From Ailurus styani (lineage: Eukaryota; Chordata; Mammalia; Carnivora; Ailuridae): a DNA stretch of 64,000 nt. The notes under the pieces were generated by a model. That model saw only the letters and a list, made by a program, of their open reading frames with translations, searched no databases and was not told the DNA's origin. How positions within the stretch are numbered: position 1 is the first letter of the stretch; each line of letters opens with the position of its first letter. Both the position numbers and the translations under genes were made by a program. Shown here one piece after another: positions 29,801 to 41,000 of this stretch. Where the stretch lies: contig LNAC01000135.1 of the NCBI GenBank assembly GCA_002007465.1, forward strand, positions 2,512,420 through 2,576,419, read 5' to 3'.

Positions 29801-32800
29801 TGAGAACGAGAAAGGGAGAGAGAGAGAGAGAATGAGCTGGGGTAGGGGCAGAGGGAGAGGGAGAAGTAGGTTTCTCAGTGAAAAGGGAGCCCTATGTGGG
29901 GCTCGATCCCAAGACCCCGAGCCAAAGGCAGACGCATAACTGCCTGAGCCACCCAGGTGTCCCTTAGAATTTAGTCTTAAACAAAGACCTTTTTTTTTTT
30001 TTTTTTTAAGATTTTACTTATTTGACCGAAAGAGAGAGAGCTGAGGCAGGAGCAGTGGCAGGCAGAGGGAGGGGGAAAAGCAGACTCCCCGCAGAGCAGG
30101 GTTCCCGATTTGGGGCTCAATCCCAGGACATGGGCGCAGACCTAACTGACTGAGCCACCCACGTGCCCTAGACTAAGAGGTTTTTAAGGGCAAAGACTAT
30201 ATCGTCTATAAACTTTAAAAACTTATGGTTATTTGGGTCGGAAAGAACATACAATGTATATGTTATTATTTTTTAAGTTATTGTTAATAAGATTTTATTT
30301 TATTTTACTTTTTTAAAGAGATTTTATTTATTTATTTGACAGAGAGAGAGAGAGCACAAGTAGGCAGAGTGGCAGAGGGAGAAGCAGGCTCCCTGCCGAG
30401 CAAGGAGCCCGATGCAAGGAGCCCGATGTGGGACTTGATCCCAAGACCCTGGGGTTATGACTTGAGCCAAAGGCAGCTGCTTAACCAACTGAGCCACCCA
30501 GGCACCCCTCTTAATAAGATTTTAGACAAAGATTGTGTTATTTTGTGATAAGAATTTATTTTGTAAATTTTGGACTAAGTTTACTTTGTATATTGTGAAT
30601 GTGTTTGGAATAATTGGCTAAAATTTTGTGAAATAACTCCTGTGGAATGCCTACTTGATAACCTTGAAGATTTTCATAAGCAGCATCAATTTGATATTTG
30701 ATAATTTCATTCAACTATTATATAATGTATATCACTGCTGTAACTGAGCAAAAGCATTCTTCTGTAACTTTGAATTAAAAAATTAATTGATATGAAATCA
30801 ATGGAAAAGGATCTTTGTGGTTTTCTAGCTTCCTTTGTAAAAATTTGTTCAGCATCTTCTTTTTTCTTTGAAGATGAAATTTTGTTTTTTTGGAAAAGCA
30901 ATCTTTGCTCGTTAAAATATTAGCTAATTTTTAGCATACTGTTTTTGATTCTCTAAGGGAAAGTATAACATTATAAAATGATAAAAATGGAGATTAATTT
31001 TAAAAAACTTTTTTTTTCATTTCCTGAAACTTAGCTAATTTGTTTTGGGGGAAATAAACTTGGAAACTACTTTAGCATTTAATTTATTAATAGGCTTCTA
31101 GATTAAAATATTTAAAAAATTCACAATAAAAAATTATTTTTAAACTCTTGTATTATAAAGCCCTCTTGTGGTCAATTTTATATATTACAGCCAATTACTC
31201 TGCAAAAGTAGTTAGAAACTAGAGTACCTTGGTAATTTTATAATTAAAAGCTGAATTTAGGCATTATTTTTTTTTCTTGACACATACCTTATATTCCAGA
31301 AAATCCAAATCCCAAAAGTGGCATTATTCCAGGCAGTTATAGCTTTGAATCAGTTCTTTCAGCTGTAGCTGATTTTAAGGCTCCTGTTTTTGAACCTGGA
31401 GGTTCTATGCAGCAAGGCATGTATACTCCTAAAGGTACGTTTATATACATTAACATTTTCTTTCAAAATCATTTTTCTGAATGTTATTTGTTTTGTGCAG
31501 TACAAGAAAATGTTTGCTTTTTACTTATTCAGTTTTGAGTTTTTATGGTATACGGTGATATTGCCTCTATTTATTTGCAAATCTATGGTTTTATGTTATC
31601 GTAAACTGTTTTAGATGACTCTAAATTAGAAAAGGAACTTTATATATAAATTCTAGCTCATTTTTATAAGTGAATCAACTGTAAATGAACCAGAAATTAT
31701 AAAACTATATTTAAAATTTTTAGAAATGTATTTGCTCTCTAAATTTGATTTTGAAATAGTTCTCAGTACCCCAAATTTAACTTGAAACAGTTTAAAGTTA
31801 AAATCTGTATAGAATATTGATTACATTTTCTTACATTTTTTTTTTCCTTAAGTGGTTGGTTTTCCAAGGTTTTCTCCCTGGCTTCATAGAGACATGCTTG
31901 ACAAGAGCCAGAAGTAGGTGAAGTCTTCATTCACAGTCTTGTCTTTTTTACTTTCACATGTTCACTAATCTAAGTTAAAATTCTGAAGGAAGCACTTACA
32001 TGCTTCTTGACTTCCTCAAGACGCTTTGTCTAACTGAAAAACTGATGCCCACAGTGAAGTTGTAAATAGCACATTCTGTGTTTCGCAAAACACAGCAGAA
32101 TAAGCCTGATCATGTGGGATTGTTCCAGGAGATCACAAAGGTGAATCCAGAGTCTCTGGTTGCAGTATGTATTACATTAAAGGAAAAGCACAGTGTTTCT
32201 TTATTGTCGAGAATACTCTGCATCTAAAGTTTAGATGAATTTTTGGAGTGGAGGTTTACAGTGCTTAGTAAGGTGTAATGTGAGGATTACCTCTGTCATA
32301 CTCACTTGTGGTCCTCATTGAAAATAGGGGTTTCTGTGCCTCAGTCCCAATCTGCTCTCATCAGGATCTCTGGGGATAGATTCTGGGAGTCTGCTTTTTT
32401 AACAAGCTCTATAAGATGATTGTCATACACAGTAAAGTTTGAGACACTGAGATGGAGCATTGGGCTTTTGAAGATTAGAGTCAAAAAACTAGTTTTCATA
32501 TTCAAATACAGTATTGAATTGTGTTAGTTTTTGTAATATTGAGAAAAGCAGTCTCTTAACTTTGGATTTGACTTATTTGTAAAAAGGGAGAGTTGGAATA
32601 GATCAGAGTTTTTAAGGCTTTTTAAAAGTGGTTGAAATAAAATTTAGTTTTGGGGAACTAAACCTTAAGTAAGTCTCTTACACAAAACCAATGAAAGCAG
32701 ACCTACTCTTGTTAATGTGGGTGTGGGTAGTGGACATTGTTTCTCGTCTGTTTTGTCATCTCCTTGCTCCTGAAGTGACCTCAGTTAAACTTCTAGGGGA

Positions 32801-34996
32801 GTCCACAGAACACTAAAGTCTGCTAGACTAGTTAATCACTAAAGTTTTCTTCTGTTGCTATGGTTTTATAATTCTGGTAAAAGCACTGGCATTTTAATTG
32901 TACAGATTAATAGATTTAACAGTGAAGGACAAGAAATGATAATAGATATAATAACAAAGGTCTTTGTGAAGGCCAGTTTTAAGGCTCTTAAGTCATACTT
33001 ATGAGAGATAATTTAAGATGAATGAATGGTCTGTTACATGAAAATAGGGACAATTGTTAACAGTTTCTTATGCCAGGAAGTTGAAATTATAGTAGATATG
33101 TAGAGAGAAACTTAAGCTCCTTACTGTTTTCAGATGTTAAGAATTTTGCTAGAATGAGATGGGAAAATATTAATCTAGGCAAGATCTACTCTTGAGGCAG
33201 TGGTTTCTAAAATTAATATTCTCAGGTCGTGTTGTAGATTTTTACCACTAATAAATATCATCTCTATTATTATATACCTAGTCTGCTGTATATCCTTAAA
33301 CGAATTCACTTTTTTAAACTTCACCTCATGCTAAGCATGATTATTAGTGAGATCATGGGTTTTATATGCAATGTACAATTCCTAATATATGTTATAATTG
33401 TATAATTATTAAAATAAAAATCTTTGTACGCTTAAAATCATCTGTGTACTACCAGTTGTACACATACCACACTTGAGGTTAATGGTTCCTAACTGTGAAG
33501 ACGGTAAGGCAATGATCAATTTTAGCAAAAGAACAGAAGATCTTTTACAAACCAAAAATATTACAAAGTAGGACTCTTGAAAATCAATAGCTCATTAGTT
33601 TTTTAATTTAATTTTCATATTTTTATTTTTGAATATTTTCAAAGTTGTTAATGCATTGTGTTTCTTACATTCTGTTGGCACTTTACAAAAAAATGCACTA
33701 AACCTTTATGGTGAAGCGTTATCACATTGTAATACTTTTTTTATTTTTTTACACTATAATAGTTTTTGCTCACTAGTTCTTGCTGAACTTAAAAGAACAT
33801 TCATAATGAATCAAATTATGATTTTTGACTTAGAAAAGTAGTCATGATATTAAGCTTTTAAAGGAAATATATAATCAAACTATCCCGTCTTATGAATGAA
33901 AAATATACTTAAATGTACTTAGTCATCAAGGATTGACTTTATTCCTAAGAAGTCAGTGTTTTGTTTCTGCTTTCTTTTGAATAATAGCTGAAGTCTGGGA
34001 TCAGGAGTTTGACCCTGTCATGGTCATTCTTCGAACAGTTTACCGTAGAGACGTGCAGTCTGCAATGGACAGATACACAGCATTGTAAGTCTGTTATATT
34101 AGTACAATAATGGATGTTTTCTATTTATGTAGAAAAATTTCAGTTATAACACAAATGTGATATGCTATCATTGAAGTATACTCTTAATCTTTAGGAGAGA
34201 AAATAATATTTTGAGATTTAAAAAAAGTCTGCCAGATATTTTTGTTCTCAAGATTCTCGATCCAGAATCTGATAAATTTTATAAAATGTTAGAAATAGAC
34301 ATAAATTTAAAAAACCACACTTACTTAGTTGCTATTTGACCAGTGGGATGCAAAACCTGGTTTTGTGTTGTTCAACTTTTAAACCAGTAGAGGAGGCACA
34401 AGTTAAGAGAATAAAATTGTCTGCTACCAGAGATGATGGGTGTTTACAAAAAGAGTGGTAATGTTGCTGTTTTTCACAACTGGGAAAATAGCTAAAGCAA
34501 ATTGAATTTTACTTGTAAATATTTAACAAAGTGGTTGAAAATGATGATTGCAGAAAAAAGTTTTGAAGAATATCTTTTCAATGAATTCATTTTTGTTTGC
34601 TGTTTTTATAGACTATTTTTTAAATGTTGTATTGCTGAACATCATATAATATCTTTTATCTGCTTTTCTAGAGTGTATGTTAAATATTTTAAAACAAGTT
34701 TTAGATGAGAAAAATGTCTTTGATCTTGAGAAAATATTTGTCTCTAAAAGTGTAAATATAGATATTAGGTATAATTGAAACTTCTCTTTTGCCAAGCCAT
34801 TACAGTAATAGATATATGTTGAATTTATGATCCATCACAGATATATCTGAAGTAGTTTTAGTGTAAAGCAATAAAAAGCAACAAAAAACAACGCCTAGTT
34901 CAGCCATCAGGCTCTCTCTCTCTGCCTTTCTCTAAAACCCTTGGAGAGAGAGTCTGAGGTTCTTCATACTCTACTTTCTTTTTAAAGATTTTATTT

Positions 34997-35044
<48 letters not shown>

Positions 35045-38000
35045 ACGTGCGCACAAGCAGCGGAGGGGCAGAGGGAGAGGGAGAAGCAGATTCCCCACTG
35101 AGCAGGGAGTCCAATGCAGGGCTGATCCCAGGATTCTGGGATCAAGACCTGAATGGAAGGCAGATGCTTAATTGACTGAGCCACCCACGAGCCCTGGGAG
35201 AGCACTTCTAACTGCCTGTCTCCAGGTACTGAGGTACCAGGTGCTGCCAGTTTCTGAGCCTTTTGAGGATTCTGTGGTTTACTTGGATTGATGCTTAACT
35301 TTCCCCATTGTCCTCTTGTGATTTGGTTTTCTTAGTGCTACTAGATGAGTTACCAGGTGTCCATATGCTTTCTGGTTAACAAAATCTTTAATTTTTTTCT
35401 TTTGTGATTTTCCCCATCTTTGTGGCTTTCATCCTTTAAAAAATACCATTACTATAGTTATGTTGGAGTTTTGGGTGAAAGTAAAATTAAATACTTACGT
35501 TCATTCTTTGATTTTAACTTCAAGTGCTAAATTTGTAACTCACTTTAATTTGTATTGTCTGGATTACTAGGTGAGATTGAGCTTTTAAAAAATCTATTGA
35601 TTTCTTTTCATGTTTCTTGCTGTGAGAACTGTGTATGGATTATTCTTTGCCAGTTTTTCTATTAGGTTGTCTGAAGTTTATTCTCAAGGTCTCCTTTTTA
35701 CATTTAGCTCTCTAATCCACATGGAATTGATTTTTGTTTGTGGTAGTGAAGTAGTGATTTATTTATCTTTACTCCAATAGAAAACCGCTTGCCCTAGGAT
35801 CATTTATTGAACAATCATTCCTTTCTCACTGATTTATAATATGCTAATTCTGTCATATCCAGTTGATCCTCATTGTTTGCAAATTCTTTATTTGCAAATT
35901 TGGCTACTTGCGAAAGTTTTGAATCCAAAATTAATTCCTGGGTATTTGCAGGTGTATGTGAACCTGCAGAGTGCATGTAGCTGAGGTTTAACAGAGCAAA
36001 GTTCTGTGCTCTTATTTCAGCTCTCATACCTTAAACAAGTATCCTTTTTGTGGTGTATTTAGTGCTATGTTTTTGCATTTTTGTCCTTTTTGTTTGATTT
36101 TGCTATTTAGAGTGGCCCCCAAATGTAATACTGAAGTGCTGTCTGGTGTTCCTAAGGTCCAGAAGGCTTTGATATGCCTTACAGAGAAAATTCATTGTTA
36201 GATAAGCTTTGTTCATTCATGGGTTATAGTGCTATTGGCTGTGAGTTCAATGGTAATGAATCATTAATATGGTACATCCAGAAAGAGGTGGAGGAAATTC
36301 ACTGATCTGTACATGAGGTCATTCCAAAAAGTATTAAAATAGCACTTTACAGTGTGTGATGAAGCTATGGAAAGGTTAAGAGCTTATTTTGTGGACTCAT
36401 GAATGATGACTCGTAGAAAAGTGTAGTGGATAGCTTTGTTGTGAGACTGAAAGCCAAAGAAATTCCTTTCACGTTTAGCAAGGGTCAGGAAAATGTTAAA
36501 CCTTTTTTCGCTAGTGCTTGGCTGGCTTCATGTTTCAAAAGGTAGTATCATGTGAAAAATGTTAAATATACAGGCAAGGCAGGTTTTGTAGATCATGAGG
36601 TGGAAGAATTTTAAAAATACTTGCTAGGAGTTAGAAAAGGGTCACGTCAAAGAGCAGGTTTTCATTGTCGATAGGACTGTCTTGATTTACAAGGACATTG
36701 GCAAATAACATGCAAATGGCATTTTGATTAGCAAAATTGACCCCAGACTTACAGGAACCTAATCCTGTATTTCTCCTAGGAGCAATAATTAAATGTGGTG
36801 ATTTTATAGAACGTAACTACTGTGAATAAAGGCAGTTGACTGTATCAGGTATCTGTTTGTATATAAGTCTGTAATTTTGTTCAATCTGTAAATTAATCCT
36901 GTACTATCACAAATATTGTTAAGTTTCTCTCCTTTCTCCTCCTCTTCTTACTTCTCTTCATTCTCCTCCTTTTTTCTCTCTTCTATTTAACAATAGTTAT
37001 TCATTCTTGGCTCTTTGCCTAGATTTTTATGAAGACCATATCAAACTTAATGATGAAACATACTGGATTTTGATTGAAATTGTGCTGATTGAAAGTAATC
37101 AACAGCATTTAGATTAATTCATGGATTAATTTGGTTGAAATGCCATCTTTTTAAGTTTTTATTTTAATTCCAGTTAACATACAGTGTTATATTAGTTTCA
37201 GGTGTACAATATAGTGATGCAGCAGTTCTGTACATCACCAGGTCCTCATCACAGCAAGAGCACTCCTTAGTCCCCACCACCTGTTTAACCCATTCCTCCC
37301 CCTTACCCCCGATCTACCTCCCCTCTGGTAACTATCAGTTTGTTCTCTGTAATTAAGAGCCTGTTTCTTGATTTGTCTTTCTCTTTCTTACTTTTTCCCC
37401 CCTTTGCTTGTTTGTTTTGTTTCTTAAATTCCACATATGAATGAAATCAATTTGTATTTGTCTTTCTCTGACTGACCAGTTTTGCTTAGCATAATACTCT
37501 CTAGCTCCATCCATGTTGGTGCAGGTGGCAAGAAAGATTATGGGGGTGGGGAGGGTGTAGAGGGAGAAGCAGGCTCCCCACTGAGCACGAAGCCAGATGC
37601 AGGACTTTATCTCAGGACCCTGAGATCATGACCTGAGTCAAAGACAGATGCTTAACCTTAACTGACTGAGCAGTTGGTTAATGATGTTGACCATATTTTC
37701 ATGTGTTTATTGGCCATTTGTGTATCATCTCTGGAGAACTGTCCAGATCGTTTGTGCGTTTTTAATTGGAGTAACTTTTCATTATTGAATTGTAAGAGTT
37801 CATTATATATTATGAATACTAACACCAGAAATAGGATTTATAAATATTTTCTACTATTCTGTGGGTCTTTTCACTTTTTGAATGTCTTGATGGACCAAAG
37901 TTAATTTTTTTAAAAGATTTTATTTATTTATTTGATAGAGAGAGAGATTACAAGTAGGCAGAGAGGCAGGCAGAGAGAGAGGAGGAAGCAGGCTCCCTGC

Positions 38001-41000
38001 TGAGCAGGCAGCCCTACGATGATGTGGCTCTATCCCAGGACCCTGAGATCATGACCTGAGCTGAAGGCAGAGGCTTTAACCCACTGAGCCACCCAGGCGC
38101 CCCAACAAAAGTTAATTTTAATGAAGTTCAGTTTATCTAGTTTTTCTTTTGTTGCTTGTGCTTTTGGTGTCATATCTGTTGCTTAATCCAGGTTACGAAG
38201 ACTTAGCCTGTGTTTTCTTCTAAGAGTTTTTTTTTTTTCTTTTTTTTTATAATTTTATTTTTATTATTTGCCCAAGGGGTACAGGTCTGTGAATCATCAG
38301 GCTTACATCTTTCACAGCATTCACCAAAGCACAAACCCTCCCCAATGTCCATAACCCATCCACCCTATCCCTACCCTCCCACCCCCCAGTAACCCTCAGT
38401 TTGTTTTATGAGATTAGAAGTCTCTTATGGTTTGTCTCCTTCCCCATCCCATCTTGTTTCATTATTTTTCCCTCCCTACCCCCCACAACCCCCCACCCTG
38501 CTAAGAGTTTTATAGTTTTAGCTCTTCTATTTAAGTCTTTGATACATTTTGAGTTAACTTTTACATATGGTATAAGGTAGTGGTCCAATTTCATTCTTAT
38601 TTAGGTAGATGGTTCTTGAAGTTTTGTTAGAACTTGCCTATTCAACTACCTGGCCTCATGGTTTTTTTTTTTTTTTTTTTTTTTTGGGGGGGGTNGCAGG
38701 CTCCCCGCCGAGCAGAGAGCCCGATGCGGGCCTCGATCCCAGGACCCTGGGATCATGACCTGAGCCGAAGGCAGCGGCTTTAACCCACTGAGCCACCCAG
38801 GCGCCCCTAAGTCATTTTCTTTAAAGCTTATAGTTTTAGGATTTTAATTTCTTTTTGAAAGGGATGGTCAAGTTATATTTTTCTAGGAAACATTTTATTT
38901 TGTCTTAATATATAATAATTAAAAAATTGTCTTTGCCTTTTTTATTCCTATTATTTATTTGTGTTTGCTATTTTTTATTCCTGATCGTCTTATCTGTTTG
39001 GCATTTTTGAGCAATTTAATTAAAAATGGTACTGCCTAGAAAAATATGACAAAAATTACAAAAAACTATTTAAACTACAGTTTAATCTTAAATCTATCAT
39101 CTAATTTTTGTTTTGCTTTATTTTTACAGTTTAAAACAGAGTGGAAAATTCCCTGGAAATCCCTGGCCTCCCTATAAGAAAAGGACGCCACTCCATCCCA
39201 GCTATAAAGGTCTCATGAGACTTTTGCACTGTAAAACTTTACACATTGTGCTATTCACTCTGCTTTACAAGGTACAGTAGTAATTTGAATAGACTCAGAT
39301 TAGAATTTATTTCCATAATTTTCAAATAAAAGTGTTAGCAGATAATATTTACATAAAAGTACTATTTATAAAGCAAAGTGTATTTATACTAAATACTATT
39401 TATATTAAAGATGTGTGAGGATACATCATAAACACATAGATGTGAATTCTAAGTTGAAAATGGAGTAGCTACACCATTCTTTGTGGGAAACTATTCATCT
39501 TACCCAGTTTCAGATAATGTTAAAAAACGTTAATATAGAACATGTTAATAAAACTCAGAAAATCATTCTTAGTCATTTTTTTCTTAGCTTTTAAGTTACT
39601 TATTTGAAACTGTAGGATTCACCGTCACAGGATTTCAAGCCAAAATTTATTTGAATTTAGTTAGTAATGTTTTATTTATCAAGAGGAGGCAGTGTAGTAA
39701 TGATTGGTAATAGTTGGGAGTCTGAAATCTGTGCTAGTGTTGCTCATACTAGCTGGGTGTGTGACAGCCTTGGTTTTCTCTCTGTAAATAGTGGGTTAGA
39801 AAGGATGATCTCTGTTGCCTCCCAGGCTACAGTCACCTCCTTCTGATGCTGTTCCTCCCACCATCTGCACTACCTGCCTACTGTTTGTTGAACACCAATT
39901 GATAGATACTGTACTGCACAAATTATAGATGTTAACTTGTATAATCCTCACAATAATTCTGGTCTATTGTTCCAGTTATAAAGATGAGAAAACTAAGGCC
40001 AGAATCTGTTGCTCGAGGTCAAATAGATAGGTATATACAGAATTAAAACAGTTTTTTAAAAGGTTATGAAAGTTTACTGTCTTCACCACTGTGCCACAGA
40101 TGAACAGAAAAGCCTTCTTAGTAATCAAAATAAACATTAGAAAGGCAGCTAACTGAAAGTCTTTCTTTAGTCAGAATAAATTTGCTCTTAGGTGACTAAG
40201 TCCTTTTTTAAGCCTACCCAGCCATTTGGGCAGTTTCTATGAGGCCCATCCTAGAATGTCCTCTTTTGTACTCTCTACAGCCTCACCTGTTGCTGGCAAG
40301 GTACTCCCACAGAACCTCTTCTTTTTACCCCTTCCATCATTTGGCCAGAGGGCTTTTTTATAATGAGGACAACATGATGGCTGCCAGGCCATTTTTTCCT
40401 TAGGGTATTTTAGGTATCTTCCGGTTAGTAGTTTGTTGGGTCATATTGAATGAATGATTATTGTAGGTTAGCCCTGAAATCCTGCATAAGATATGTAAAG
40501 CTTGCAGTGTATAATCCACATAAGGTCAGGTTTATCGATTTTTCCTTAAAGAAGCCTCTCTTTTAACTAGTTGCATCCCTTTTTCCTTTCTCACCCATAT
40601 AAACCACCTACTTACACGTACATTTACTCATCTGCAAGAAATACTCAGGCTGAGAACTTAAATTTTAGAGACATTTTAAGAACATTAATATTCTATAGAC
40701 ATTTATTATGCTTCCAATTATATGCCAGGTGCTGTACTAAACACATTTGCATGAATTATCCTATCTATTACACTTATTTATCTGGTATTTTTGTCATCAG
40801 GAGAAAGAGTATCAGCAAATGAGGATGCAAAACATTCTTGTTAAATTATTTTATTAGATGCTAGTATATAAGGGTGGATTTAGTGGACTACTTAATGTAT
40901 TGTACTTAATGTAATGTAGGAATCCATGAACCAGTATTTCTAGATATTGCTTAAACTACTGTGTGATCTTGAGAGGGAACCTGTTATTTTGATTTTAGTT

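Larger units (their letters stand above)
29341..31292 (+). other. UBR3: U12-type UBR3 intron w11-w12
   Basis: Begins ATATCCTTTT, matching the minor-spliceosome AT-AC 5' splice site consensus ATATCCTTT. A branch-point-like TTTCTTGAC (31273-31281; consensus TTCCTTRAC) lies just before exon w12. The 3' terminal dinucleotide that fits the frame is AT, not AC. Three antisense Can-SINEs (29768-30509) sit in its first half; 30510-31260 shows nothing. Confidence 0.8.
34085..39129 (+). other. UBR3: UBR3 intron w13-w14
   Basis: GT-AG intron of 5.0 kb. Contains a Can-SINE with a long GA run, a Tigger-like transposon (35861-36842) and a nested pile of L1 and SINE insertions (37150-38810). 34085-34980 and 35196-35860 show nothing clear. 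Confidence 0.85.

Noticed and set aside
31282..31299. Alternative 3' ends AC (31283, 31287) or AG (31299) for the U12 intron
   Set aside because: AC at 31287 and AG at 31299 shift the UBR3 frame. AC at 31283 keeps the frame but is 3 nt from the branch site and adds three residues I do not recall in UBR3. Kept as alternatives to test.
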